From positions 1-54,427 of the forward strand of contig CAIYOW010000070.1 of NCBI GenBank assembly GCA_903927955.1: a DNA stretch of 54,427 bases, read 5' to 3'. This document shows, in pieces, positions 44,735-53,273 of the stretch (position 1 is the first letter of the stretch; every line of letters starts with the position of its first letter). The notes below the pieces were generated by a model that ran no database searches, was not told the origin of the DNA, and saw only the letters and a list, made by a program, of their open reading frames with translations. This DNA is from an uncultured Methylococcaceae bacterium. GTDB taxonomy: Bacteria > Pseudomonadota > Gammaproteobacteria > Methylococcales > Methylomonadaceae. The position numbers and the translations under genes were made by a program.

Positions 44735-45541
44735 TCAATTGCCCTCAACTATCTGGGCTTGCGTGGTGGCTTCAGGCACAGCAAGCGCTTGGATTTTATC
44801 CCAATGGATCAACTCCAACTCACCATTAAAATGCTCTACAATCGCCGTGCAGCTTTCCACAAAATCACCCGTGTTGACATACAAAAAGCCGCCAATATCT
44901 TTTATTTCCGCATGATGGATATGGCCACAAATTACCCCATCAACGCCTTCGTTGCGGAGCGTGTTGACAATGCTTTCTTCGTAATCAGAAATAAACTGGA
45001 CAATATTTTTGACTTTAAACTTGATGAAAGCCGCTAAAGAAAAATGCGATTTAATGCCAAAAAACCGCCGCACAACCCTTAAAAAACGGTTGATTTCTAA
45101 TAGAAAATCATAGCCAGAACTACCCAGCTTGGCTATCCATTGGTGGTATTTGGCAATAGTGTCGTACTCGTCACCATGCACAACCAAAAAACGCTTGCCA
45201 TTGGCGGTGGTATGGACAACCGAATTTTTAACGACAATATCACCAAACACATAATTGTCATATTCCCTGACATTTTCATCATGGTTGCCGGGTACATAAA
45301 TGACTTTAGTCTGATGCCGTGCTTTACGCAGGATTTTTTGGATAACAGTGTTATGGTCACGCGGCCAATACATTTTTTTCGACAACGACCAAAAATCAAT
45401 GATGTCACCCACCAAATACAGTGTTTCGCTATCATTGAATTTAAGGAAATCGAGCAAAATATCCGCCTGACATTGGGTAGAACCCAAATGCAAGTCAGAA
45501 ATCCAGATGGTCCGATAAGATTTATTGTTATTATTGTCCAT
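44735..45541 (-). CDS. LpxH-like metallophosphoesterase (UDP-2,3-diacylglucosamine diphosphatase family)
   Basis: The 268-residue calcineurin-like phosphoesterase has all five metal-site motifs: ISDLHLG (about 14-20), VGDIIDFW (about 44-51), PGNHDE (about 85-90), VVHGDEYD (about 119-126) and CGHIHHAE (about 199). The spacing and the DYEESIVNTLRNEGVDGVICGHIHH region fit the LpxH/YbbF group that cleaves UDP-diacylglucosamine in lipid A synthesis. It is longer than E. coli LpxH (240), and this subgroup often works on other substrates, so the gene symbol is withheld. It lies downstream of the polysaccharide locus across a repeat-bearing gap. Confidence 0.82.
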   Translation of the reverse strand: MDNNNNKSYRTIWISDLHLGSTQCQADILLDFLKFNDSETLYLVGDIIDFWSLSKKMYWPRDHNTVIQKILRKARHQTKVIYVPGNHDENVREYDNYVFGDIVVKNSVVHTTANGKRFLVVHGDEYDTIAKYHQWIAKLGSSGYDFLLEINRFLRVVRRFFGIKSHFSLAAFIKFKVKNIVQFISDYEESIVNTLRNEGVDGVICGHIHHAEIKDIGGFLYVNTGDFVESCTAIVEHFNGELELIHWDKIQALAVPEATTQAQIVEGN

Positions 45542-45596
45542 ACTTAGCCAACTTTCATTAAGAGTAAAACCACCCCATTACCGTAGCAGCGGCAGG

Positions 45597-45627
45597 GGTA
45601 GGGAGGGCATGCTCTTTATGCCCACGC
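45597..45627. repeat. Dispersed repeat copy A (hairpin-forming)
   Basis: GGTAGGGAGGGCAT is followed by a 7-nt loop and ATGCCCACGC; GGGCAT / ATGCCC form a 6-bp stem. A near-identical copy lies 106 bases downstream. The gap 45542-45756 contains these two copies and no reading frame I can support. Confidence 0.65.
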
Positions 45628-45702
45628 ACCAACATAAATGTGAGAATTGTAAATAAACTACATGAAAGTTACATGACAAACAGAAATGTAGCTGCTATGG
45701 AA

Positions 45703-45733
45703 GGTAGGGAGGGCATATTTTTTATGCCCAAGC
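45703..45733. repeat. Dispersed repeat copy B (hairpin-forming)
   Basis: GGTAGGGAGGGCAT is identical to copy A for the first 14 bases, followed by a 7-base T-rich loop and ATGCCCAAGC with the same 6-bp stem. The loop sequence differs while both arms are kept, which suggests selection on, or mobility of, the hairpin unit. Confidence 0.65.
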
Positions 45734-45756
45734 GGAAATTTCGCGCATGATACCAG

Positions 45757-46347
45757 TCACTTATTACGCAGACGGCGCTTATGCAAAAAATGCGCTTCCA
45801 TTTTATGGAAATAAGCGGCTATGCCCCAAATCAGCAAACCGGCAATTGGCAGGGCAAAATACCAATGCGCCTTAGCAACCGCTATCGCTTCCAACAATTG
45901 CTCGCCAAAAAAATAAGCCGGAGTCACCGTAATAGCCGCCCAAACCCAAGCGCTCAACAAATTGATGATGGCAAATTTCTTGGCAGAATACTTAGTGATA
46001 CCAATGGACATCGGAATAGCCGTGCGCAAACCGTACAAATAACGTTGCACAAAAATGATAGGCCAACCGTATTTTTTTAACAACAAATGGGCAATGGCAA
46101 ACTTAAGCCGCTGCTTATGTAACTTTCGCTGAATGTAGCCCTTGTTGAAACGGCCGATATAGAAATATATCTGGTCACCGGTAAAGCCGCCTAACCCCGC
46201 TATAAACACCGTCATAAAATAGTTCATATCACCGGTATGGACGAGAATGCCGCCCATAATCAACCCCAACTCACCTTCTAGGATGCTCCAGATAAATAAG
46301 ATGATGTAGCCGTATTCTTTAAGCCAACTGACTAATAGTTCTTCCAT
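45757..46347 (-). CDS. DedA-family membrane protein
   Basis: DedA proteins are inner-membrane proteins, some of which recycle undecaprenyl phosphate or polar lipids across the membrane. The 196-residue protein shows the family motifs GELGLIMGGILVHTGDMNYF (about 30), GGFTGDQIYFYIGRF (about 55-69) and RYLYGLRTAIPMSIGITKYS (about 105), with its conserved Arg residues, plus about four hydrophobic segments. ATG 46347 (MEELLVSWL) was chosen over 46377 because it gives the usual N-terminus and avoids overlapping the beta-helix gene, which ends 5 bases away. Lipid-carrier recycling would suit its place after a polysaccharide locus. Confidence 0.9.
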   Translation of the reverse strand: MEELLVSWLKEYGYIILFIWSILEGELGLIMGGILVHTGDMNYFMTVFIAGLGGFTGDQIYFYIGRFNKGYIQRKLHKQRLKFAIAHLLLKKYGWPIIFVQRYLYGLRTAIPMSIGITKYSAKKFAIINLLSAWVWAAITVTPAYFFGEQLLEAIAVAKAHWYFALPIAGLLIWGIAAYFHKMEAHFLHKRRLRNK

Positions 46348-46351
46348 ATTG

Positions 46352-48493
46352 TTATTTTTCGGCAGGTTGCAAGCCAATATCTGAAGGTATATTTTTAAAC
46401 CCTATTAGCTTGCGAGGTGAATTGTCACAGAAACTGACTTTGTTGCTTTGTATTGTTGCACAGGGATCAGCTTTTATGCTGTTTTTTTCAAGACCGACTG
46501 AAAGCCATTGTTCCCATTTGCTGGATGATGTATTTGATAAGTTATTGTTGGGTCTATCTAAAATTTTCCAGCTAATATTGACATTTTCGTTGGTATTCCA
46601 TACCATATTACTATTTATGGTGCTGCTTTCAAAAGGAAATATGTATTTTAATAATATATTTCCAATAGTAGAGGAGGAAATAATAATGTTATTTGTGATA
46701 GTGTTATTTTCTGGCCATGTTATATGATAAATTGGAGTTGTTAGGTTGGGGTAAGCTGAAATCCATTCATTATTTCTATAGGGTGATTTATATAAAGTAT
46801 CTGCTAATTTTAACCGAATTAAAGAGTCTCCTCTATTGTGCAAGTATATCCCATAAAACTCAGTCATTATAATGTTATTCTTTAATAGATTATCTCTTCC
46901 TCCCCCAATCAAGATGGCCACTGTTCCTGCATTTTTGAATATATTGCCTATTATGTTAAACCCAGATAAGCCGTCATCCAAATAAATACCTTCAACAGTA
47001 TCAGTGGATAAATCAGAGCTATATTCAATTATATTATTAGCCACATCAACTTTTTTTAATCCATAGCCTGAAATGTCGTGAAAGTTATTGTTTTTAATGG
47101 TATTGCCACGCCAAGCCCAGCTTCTGCCGGCATAAAAAGCACCACAGTCAGCACATTCTTTACAAACATTACGGATTTCGTTTTTTTCAAAAACATGATT
47201 ATTGCCGCTCATGGTTACTGCATTTCCAGCACCATCTTCTATCAGATTGTTTATTGTCAAAGTGCCTACTCCACCGACATTAATGGCTGGTGAGTAGGTT
47301 TTTATAATACTGCCGAAATTATTGAAATAGTTGTTTTTAATAAGATTACCAGATGCTTTAAGTTTGATTATATCTCCACCATTCATCTGAACACCTGATG
47401 TGCCAGTATCAAAAATATGGCTATTAGTTAATTTGATAGACGTACTATTATTAGCAATTAAAGCATTGGTATCAACATTGCCAATTTCAATTTTATCGAA
47501 GGCAATTTTTTCAGAATCATTAATTGTAATAGCTGTACCAATGCTATTTTTAAAAGTTATGTTTCTAAAAACAAGGTGGTCGGCATGGTTAATTTCTAAC
47601 AGATGACTCAAAGATGACACAACAATAGTATCTGGTTTTAATGTGCTGATGGGTGGGATAAATGAAATAGTGGCTTCCGCTTCATTAAAAAACCATTCTC
47701 CCGGAGCATCTAATTGGGATAAAATGTTTTGGATGTAAAAACGTGCTCCAGGTACCAGTGGATAACTGGGTTTTCCGTCTAGCGTAATTATTTGCTGCTT
47801 GGCGGATTGGCTTTGAGCTGGAAGATACTGGTCAATCCAATTATTGCCAGGATAAATATGCACTTGAACATGTTCCGCCTCTGCTTCAAAATTAGGTATA
47901 GACTCAAATGTATTGAAGTTATTTTTTTCTGGATAAACAGTTTTTACATGCACCCAATCCGTATTAGGCCAACGCGCCAAATGCATTCTTGTACCATTTA
48001 TAAATAAATTAAAATTGGTAATATGATGACCTTGTAATCGACCACTATTTGAATTAATTGTAGACAAAGCCAAATCCTTCACGGAGCAAGTCCATAAGGG
48101 TTTGGAGGTTTCTTTTTGCTGGCAGTGTGTTAATGGCTTGCCGCCACTAATAATTGCGGCATTACTGCTACTGTCAGATTGCCAAACAATATTATGATCT
48201 TGTGAACCAGAGTCCTCACTGTTAAAAAGCAATGGCTGTGCCAGTTTATATAGTCCGGGGGCAATATGTACAGTAATCGGTGAAGTAATTGGATTTAATT
48301 TTTTTAATTGCCTTATGGACTGCTGAGCTTTGTTCAGTGACAGAAAAGGGCCATTACCGCTTGAGGTATCGTACTCAATTGATAAGCCATTATATGAATC
48401 ATTGCCTTTGGTCGAAACATAAAAATCTATTGACCAACTAGGTGTGTAATAATTACATAGGAAAATAGCGATTATGAATTTTAGCCTTTTCAT
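46352..48493 (-). CDS. Secreted right-handed parallel beta-helix protein
   Basis: The 713-residue protein begins with a signal peptide (MKRLKFIIAIFLCNYYTPSWS, cleavage near SWS-ID). The first mature segment, FYVSTKGNDSYNGLS, is the common opening of extracellular beta-helix proteins. From about 290 to 590 the sequence is a run of short Asn/Ile-rich coils (NNYFNNFGSIIKTY, GNNHVFEKNEIRN, NTIKNNNFHDISGYGL, NIIGNIFKNAG, LLKNNIIMTEFYGIYLHN), a right-handed helix of the pectate-lyase/epimerase kind. Such proteins often cut or epimerise polysaccharides; no catalytic residues can be assigned. The DNA is visibly AT-richer than the core genes, suggesting transfer. It lies at the end of the polysaccharide locus. 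Confidence 0.85.
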   Translation of the reverse strand: MKRLKFIIAIFLCNYYTPSWSIDFYVSTKGNDSYNGLSIEYDTSSGNGPFLSLNKAQQSIRQLKKLNPITSPITVHIAPGLYKLAQPLLFNSEDSGSQDHNIVWQSDSSSNAAIISGGKPLTHCQQKETSKPLWTCSVKDLALSTINSNSGRLQGHHITNFNLFINGTRMHLARWPNTDWVHVKTVYPEKNNFNTFESIPNFEAEAEHVQVHIYPGNNWIDQYLPAQSQSAKQQIITLDGKPSYPLVPGARFYIQNILSQLDAPGEWFFNEAEATISFIPPISTLKPDTIVVSSLSHLLEINHADHLVFRNITFKNSIGTAITINDSEKIAFDKIEIGNVDTNALIANNSTSIKLTNSHIFDTGTSGVQMNGGDIIKLKASGNLIKNNYFNNFGSIIKTYSPAINVGGVGTLTINNLIEDGAGNAVTMSGNNHVFEKNEIRNVCKECADCGAFYAGRSWAWRGNTIKNNNFHDISGYGLKKVDVANNIIEYSSDLSTDTVEGIYLDDGLSGFNIIGNIFKNAGTVAILIGGGRDNLLKNNIIMTEFYGIYLHNRGDSLIRLKLADTLYKSPYRNNEWISAYPNLTTPIYHITWPENNTITNNIIISSSTIGNILLKYIFPFESSTINSNMVWNTNENVNISWKILDRPNNNLSNTSSSKWEQWLSVGLEKNSIKADPCATIQSNKVSFCDNSPRKLIGFKNIPSDIGLQPAEK

Positions 48494-48588
48494 ATAAAAC
48501 GGTTATTTATGAAAAAGTGACCTAAGTTTTTTCCACAGATATTAAACAAATTAACCTCTTGTATTCAAGTTTCGTAAAGCTTATCGGC

Positions 48589-48603
48589 GTACTGAAACAG
48601 TAC
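48589..48603 (-). repeat. Small perfect hairpin
   Basis: GTACTG-AAA-CAGTAC is a 6-bp stem with a 3-nt loop sharing its last base with the adjacent larger stem at 48603. It lies in the 147-base gap between the beta-helix and 48641 genes. Confidence 0.45.
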
Positions 48604-48634
48604 GGTTGGCATTAATATTAAATAATGCCAACCG
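48603..48634 (-). terminator. Long stem-loop after the 48641 gene
   Basis: A perfect 12-bp stem, CGGTTGGCATTA / TAATGCCAACCG, with an 8-nt AT loop starts 7 bases after the stop of the upstream minus-strand gene. No U-run follows on the minus strand. Together with the adjacent 6-bp hairpin it may separate the beta-helix gene from the rest of the locus. Confidence 0.55.
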
Positions 48635-48640
48635 CTTCGG

Positions 48641-49504
48641 TTATTTTGACCAGTATTGGTCAACAAGTTCACGAGTTGAACGGATGTTACCTTTGCTGGA
48701 TGCACCGAAAACAATAGACTCGATATTAGGTTGCTGACAAACCCATTCAATAGCTTCGCGTGGTGAGATAGCACCAGATGCAAATACGGACATAGCAATA
48801 GCCCTAAATTTCTTTTCTTTCAAAGCCTTCTCATAAGCTTCAAAGCCGCCAGACATTCTAAAGCCCACTTTATTTATATTAGAACAAATAATCGGATTTT
48901 CAATGCCAAGAGACTCTAATACATCAAGCAATTTAGGCATGTTCATAGTAATAAAGCCCGGTTCAGCACCATACCTTACTTTGACATGATTGGCGAAGAT
49001 ACGGAAAGCTTCATTAAAGCCAAGGCCTAATAAAAAATCTACCACTACGTTTTGAAGAAAAATAACGGGGGTTTTTAAGCCCGAAAACATCTTCATTTCC
49101 GCATCAATCAACAAAGTGGTCATGCCTTCGATGTCCTTTTTTGCCAAAGACATACCGCTGCGCATGGCAACATCAAGAAAACCTTCTTCAGGAAGAAAGT
49201 GTTTTATAGCACCCAACATACCGTGGTCGGTCATTGCATTCGCGTACTTGTGCGCGTAAGGCATACAAGGCATAAATTGGTAATCCGCATAACGCTCAGG
49301 GTTGGCACGCATGTGATTACACACTAGCTCGATACGCTCATGGGTTGTACACATAAAGGTTTTAATACCTTCATCATAAGCATTATCAAGTACTTCGATA
49401 ACGGTATTGATGTCTTGAAAGCGCATAGCTTGGCTACGGGCTTTTTCTTCCGACATGTGATTAACACCGAAGAATTGATTGTCTCCAAAAAGCAAGTTTT
49501 CCAT
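48641..49504 (-). CDS. Conserved protein of unknown function, possible TIM-barrel (aldo-keto reductase-like)
   Basis: The 287-residue protein begins MENLLFGDNQFFGVNHMSEEKA. Alternating hydrophobic strands and helices (TVIEVLDNAYDEGIKTFMCTTHE, ENPIICSNINKVGFRMSGG, KKFRAIAMSVFASGAISPREAIEWV, NIESIVFGASSKGNIRSTRELVDQY) suggest a TIM-barrel fold. The last segment resembles the final strand of aldo-keto reductases, where the I-V-F-G-A-S sits near the phosphate site, but the catalytic Tyr/Lys cannot be identified. It sits 47 bases after a Gfo/Idh/MocA gene, so both may act on one sugar. No signal peptide. GGAA precedes the ATG. Confidence 0.65.
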   Translation of the reverse strand: MENLLFGDNQFFGVNHMSEEKARSQAMRFQDINTVIEVLDNAYDEGIKTFMCTTHERIELVCNHMRANPERYADYQFMPCMPYAHKYANAMTDHGMLGAIKHFLPEEGFLDVAMRSGMSLAKKDIEGMTTLLIDAEMKMFSGLKTPVIFLQNVVVDFLLGLGFNEAFRIFANHVKVRYGAEPGFITMNMPKLLDVLESLGIENPIICSNINKVGFRMSGGFEAYEKALKEKKFRAIAMSVFASGAISPREAIEWVCQQPNIESIVFGASSKGNIRSTRELVDQYWSK

Positions 49505-49551
49505 GATTTAATTCCAGAATCCAACAGGGTGGTCAATATTGAAAATGTAGG

Positions 49552-50649
49552 TTAATTGGCGGACAGAAATGGAAAAAAACCTTTCCTTCTCTCACGCGTT
49601 ATCGGTACGGCTTTATCACCGGTAACGGAAGCACCTTTGGCTGCGTCGGCAATCATCATTTCAATCACCTTATCAGTCATAGCGGCGTTAGAGAAAGAGT
49701 TAACGTTATCCAGCTGCTTTTCCTCAATACACTTAACAAAATAATCAAGCTGGGCAGAATACTCCTCACCACGCACATAAAACCAAACTTCTTCAGTCAA
49801 TTCGGTAATATTGCGTACATTCCAGCCTTGCAGATAGCCTTCAGGAATTTTGGCCGTATCCCTTAAATAAACTTGCATTTCTTGGCGATCGGCAATGATA
49901 CGGCCTGCAGAACCCCAAATGCTTATTTTGGCACTCATTTTACGGTAAGACTCATCACTCCAGTTCACAGAAACCTGACAGCTTTGACCACCCTCAAAAT
50001 ACAAGCTGCCAAACACTTCGTCGTCTGTTTCCTTAGAGAAAATGCTGTTTAAAACAGAACCACCTACTCCATAAGGCATACCCAGATACCAATTAACCAA
50101 ATTGATAGGATGGGCAGCATAATCATAAAGACAACCGCCGCCAGCATCCCTTTGTGAACGCCAAGTGCTGCCTTTGGGGCGCATAACAACCGGGCCGTAG
50201 GCTTCAGCTAAAACATGTGAAATATCGCCAATGACACCCGCATCCAAAAGACGCTTGACTTCTTGGAAAGTGCCGACAAAACGGTAGTGATAGCCCACTT
50301 GGTTAACCAGCTTTTTTTCATCAGCCAAAATGGCTAATTCACGCGCTTCTTCTGCATTAAGATTGAAAGGTTTTTCGCAAAACACATGAATGTTTTTATC
50401 CAGTGCTGCTTTTACCATAGGACCATGCATACCTGACGGTGTTGCAATGATAATGGCATCAAGTTCCACCTCACGTAACATGGCATCAAAATCAGAAAAT
50501 GTAGGAACGCCAGTGTACTTGTTTAAAACATCCAGCACATATCCAGTCCTGTCGCAAATAGCCGCTAATTTAACACCAGGATGGGCATTAATTATTGACT
50601 GGTGCGACAACCCCATTTTACCAAGACCTACAACAGCAATACGAATCAC
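49552..50649 (-). CDS. Gfo/Idh/MocA-family NAD(P)-dependent oxidoreductase
   Basis: The 365-residue protein is a sugar or nucleotide-sugar dehydrogenase. The N-terminal Rossmann fold shows IRIAVVGLGKMGLSH (about 2-16) and IIATPSGMHGPMV, and HVFCEKPFNLNAEEA carries the conserved EKP at about 89. The C-terminal domain contains GGCLYDYAAHPINLVNWYLG, a typical substrate-site motif with a His. The start is GTG 50649, since AAGGAG lies 7 bases upstream; an ATG at 50682 would overlap the previous gene and lacks a ribosome site. It is likely to make an oxidised or keto sugar for the surface polymer. Substrate unknown. Confidence 0.9.
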   Translation of the reverse strand: MIRIAVVGLGKMGLSHQSIINAHPGVKLAAICDRTGYVLDVLNKYTGVPTFSDFDAMLREVELDAIIIATPSGMHGPMVKAALDKNIHVFCEKPFNLNAEEARELAILADEKKLVNQVGYHYRFVGTFQEVKRLLDAGVIGDISHVLAEAYGPVVMRPKGSTWRSQRDAGGGCLYDYAAHPINLVNWYLGMPYGVGGSVLNSIFSKETDDEVFGSLYFEGGQSCQVSVNWSDESYRKMSAKISIWGSAGRIIADRQEMQVYLRDTAKIPEGYLQGWNVRNITELTEEVWFYVRGEEYSAQLDYFVKCIEEKQLDNVNSFSNAAMTDKVIEMMIADAAKGASVTGDKAVPITRERRKGFFPFLSAN

Positions 50650-50668
50650 AATGTTACTCCTTAATAAT

Positions 50669-51427
50669 TTAATTTTTGTCACTTATGCGTTGCAGAATCC
50701 CTGCTATAGCGGCTTCAACAACAAACACGAGTGACCACCAATAACGCTTTGCACGTATTTTAGGTTGGATAATTAAGCGGAACAACCACTCTAATCCCAA
50801 CGAACGAATCCACTCGGGCGCCCAAGGCACTGCTCCCGAGTGGTAATCGAACGATGCGCCAACACCAACCATCCAAGGGGCGTTTACCCTGTTAAGATGC
50901 TTGGCAATCCACGCTTCTTGTTTAACCAAGCCCAACCCAACCCAAACAAAGTCAGGACGGGTATCGTTAATTAATTTAACAATAGCCTTATCTTCTTCAT
51001 CGGTCAGATCGCGAAATGGCGGGCAGTAAGTGCCTACCACCTGCAATTGTGGAAACTGTTCCTTTAGCTTTTCTGCCATCAATTCGGCAACACCTTCTTT
51101 GCCGCCATAAAAAAAATGCCGCCAACCTTTGGACTCGCCAACTTGGCTACAATCCAATTGTAAAATAGGGCCGTTGTAGCGGTTGATTTTTAATCCCCAA
51201 AAATAACCAGCAAGAATGACCCCCACCCCGTCACACAAAGAAAAGTTAGCGTTTTGGATAAAATGCATGTGTTCCGGTATGCGTAAGGCATGATACATTG
51301 ATTCAGTATTGGTGATGGAGATATATCCCCCTGCCTCGCCTTCCACAATACGCTTGTCAATTGCATCCAGTACATCAGCGTGACTACCCGAATAGACAGG
51401 AATATTTAATATGTTATCTGTTTTCAT
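50669..51427 (-). CDS. WecG/TagA/CpsF-family glycosyltransferase
   Basis: The 252-residue enzyme belongs to the GT26 family that adds a sugar (ManNAc or similar) to a lipid-linked acceptor at the inner membrane. It shows NTESMYHALRIPEH (about 40), LCDGVGVILAGYFWG (about 64-78), the FFYGGKEGVAELMAEKLKE segment, and DFVWVGLGLVKQEAWIAKHL followed by VGVGASFDYHSGAVPWAPEWIRSLGLEWLFRL (about 187-218), the strongest family block. The C-terminus has hydrophobic stretches (WWSLVFVVEAAIAGIL) expected for membrane association. It is the clearest marker that this is a polymer-biosynthesis locus. Confidence 0.93.
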   Translation of the reverse strand: MKTDNILNIPVYSGSHADVLDAIDKRIVEGEAGGYISITNTESMYHALRIPEHMHFIQNANFSLCDGVGVILAGYFWGLKINRYNGPILQLDCSQVGESKGWRHFFYGGKEGVAELMAEKLKEQFPQLQVVGTYCPPFRDLTDEEDKAIVKLINDTRPDFVWVGLGLVKQEAWIAKHLNRVNAPWMVGVGASFDYHSGAVPWAPEWIRSLGLEWLFRLIIQPKIRAKRYWWSLVFVVEAAIAGILQRISDKN

Positions 51428-51516
51428 CTTTATATGGTTTAGCTCTAAAAAAAGGGAAGCTAATAAGTGTTTACTTTTTTTAGTGTCAGTAAGTTTTACA
51501 AGGTCATGTTAATAAA

Positions 51517-52647
51517 CTAAATTGATAGGGATTTACAAATACCATCAACAAAATTATCTATCATATTATCTAGTGTATAAACATTAGCATCTTCGAATGC
51601 GGCGGTTTTAATCATATTTAATTTTCTAGGGTCTTGGATCAAAGCCAATACATTTTGTGCATATTCCTCGACACTGTTTCCTGTCATGATGCCATTAATG
51701 CCATTTTTCAAATAGGCAATTTCAGGGCTGTGCTTTGCGCCAGATGTGGTTACCATTACTAAGCTGGCACAAAAAGCATCAACAATGTGTAAGCCAACTA
51801 AGCCGGGGTTTAACATAAAATCGGCAAGTCTAAAATACAAAGCTTTTTTAGCGCCCTTAGTTACGCCTAGCAGATGCAGCCAAGGGCGAGTAGTAGCGGC
51901 ATCTTGCATGTATGGCATTGAAGGGCCATCACCTAAAACAATACAATGAAAATCAGGTGATTGCGCATAGATTTTATCAATTGCAGCAACCAAAAAATCT
52001 AATTGCTTATCTGGGTAAAGCGAACCGCAAAAAATGCCTATTGGCGCATTTTTAGTGATATCTAAGGCATCACGGGCAGTTCCTAAATCATCTACTGATA
52101 TCGAAGCTAATTCCTCCCTAAAAGCATTTGTGTCAATTGCGTTATTTAGACAAGTAATTTGATTGCTCGGATAACCAGAGTTTTTAAGGATTTCAACTGT
52201 TGTTTGAGTATAGGCAAACCACCAGTCAACTTTGTTAAGCAATAGACGCTTCCATTTTTCTTTTAAGCCATTTGGATAATCGCTCTGAAAATTAACCCCA
52301 TGCCCCCAATAAGCCAATTTTTGCTTAGACCATAAGCGATTTAATAATAACGGGTAATTAGATAGCAAGCGGTTTTCCTGCATCATCACCACTAGCTCAG
52401 CATCTCGAAGCGTCGAAGGAAAAGGTTGCCATACCCAGTCGCGCTCTTTAACTTCAATGTAGTGATTTTTCACAACGCTTGCCCAAGAAAGCACCCCAGT
52501 ATCATTTCTTATTAACTCTCTACGAGTTGCTTGACCATGAACCAGATGTAAATCAATTCCCTGCAAAATACATTTATTACGCAACAATTCAAATAAACCA
52601 GTGCGATAATGTAATAGTCGATGTTGAAGTATAACAACTTTTTTCAT
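51517..52647 (-). CDS. Family 4 glycosyltransferase
   Basis: The 376-residue GT-B enzyme begins KKVVILQHRLLHYRTGLFELL. The acceptor half contains LAYWGHGVNFQSDYPNGLKEKWKR (about 118). The donor half contains APIGIFCGSLYPDKQLDFLVAAI (about 210), IVLGDGPSMPYM and the loop LNPGLVGLHIVDAFCASLVMVTTSGAKHSPEIAYL (about 290-325), with the Glu residues expected for a GT4 donor site partly replaced by HIVDA. ATG 52647 overlaps the acyltransferase stop by 4 bases. Substrate is unknown; it presumably extends the polymer repeat. Confidence 0.85.
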   Translation of the reverse strand: MKKVVILQHRLLHYRTGLFELLRNKCILQGIDLHLVHGQATRRELIRNDTGVLSWASVVKNHYIEVKERDWVWQPFPSTLRDAELVVMMQENRLLSNYPLLLNRLWSKQKLAYWGHGVNFQSDYPNGLKEKWKRLLLNKVDWWFAYTQTTVEILKNSGYPSNQITCLNNAIDTNAFREELASISVDDLGTARDALDITKNAPIGIFCGSLYPDKQLDFLVAAIDKIYAQSPDFHCIVLGDGPSMPYMQDAATTRPWLHLLGVTKGAKKALYFRLADFMLNPGLVGLHIVDAFCASLVMVTTSGAKHSPEIAYLKNGINGIMTGNSVEEYAQNVLALIQDPRKLNMIKTAAFEDANVYTLDNMIDNFVDGICKSLSI

Positions 52648-53273
52648 ATATTTTCCTTGTAAATACCTGGCTTAATGACACATTCATCAAATCCTAGCTC
52701 CGAAAAACGAAAACTCCCTTGCTGAATAGCTAGCTCATGTGCATTAATGACTTCAGGATCGTTAAAACGCTTTCCAATTGGTTTTGCTGGTACTCCTGCA
52801 ACAATTGTATACGCTGGCACGTCGTGCGTGATTACACTATTAGCCGCTATAATACAACCTTTGCCAATAGTTACCCCCGTAAGTATTGTTGCACCATAAC
52901 CCACCCAGACATCATCACCAATAACAGCTGTCTCATTGATAAACGGGCTAGGTAGCTTTTGACTTGCAATCCAAGGAGAAAAACGGACTGGATACCCTAC
53001 GGCAGAAAAATCATGGTCATGTCGGCCAATAATGGCGACACGGTTGGCTATAAGGCAAAAATCGCCAATGATGCAATTGGCTTCAATATGAACGTGTTTG
53101 CCGATATAAACAAAATTACCAATTTTTAATTGTTTGGGTGCCCAAAGTTTCGTGTCTTTACCTATATGTAAATCCCGACCATATGTTAGATAAGAAGATT
53201 TTCCTGCTACTGCAAGCCGTGTCTGCAGTTGCCGTAGAGTCGCCAGAAGCTGTTTTAAGATATTTTTCACCAA
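52644..53273 (-). CDS. Hexapeptide-repeat (LbetaH) acyltransferase
   Basis: The 209-residue protein is a left-handed beta-helix acetyl/acyltransferase of the CatB/WcaF/NodL kind. It has [IV]-G-x4 hexapeptides (LKIGNFVYIGKHVHIEANCIIGDFCLIANRVAI, and ETAVIGDDVWVGYGATILTGVTIGKGCIIAANSVI) with the catalytic His in GRHDHDF at about 84, and the acetyl-CoA segment VAGVPAKPIGKRF. It probably O-acetylates the polymer or a sugar precursor. It overlaps the neighbouring genes by 4 and 7 bases, so translation is coupled. Confidence 0.9.
   Translation of the reverse strand: MVKNILKQLLATLRQLQTRLAVAGKSSYLTYGRDLHIGKDTKLWAPKQLKIGNFVYIGKHVHIEANCIIGDFCLIANRVAIIGRHDHDFSAVGYPVRFSPWIASQKLPSPFINETAVIGDDVWVGYGATILTGVTIGKGCIIAANSVITHDVPAYTIVAGVPAKPIGKRFNDPEVINAHELAIQQGSFRFSELGFDECVIKPGIYKENI

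Noticed and set aside
50647-50682. Longer start for the Gfo/Idh/MocA oxidoreductase at 50682
   Set aside because: It would overlap the previous gene and has no ribosome site, while GTG 50649 has AAGGAG at 7 bases and begins at the Rossmann strand.
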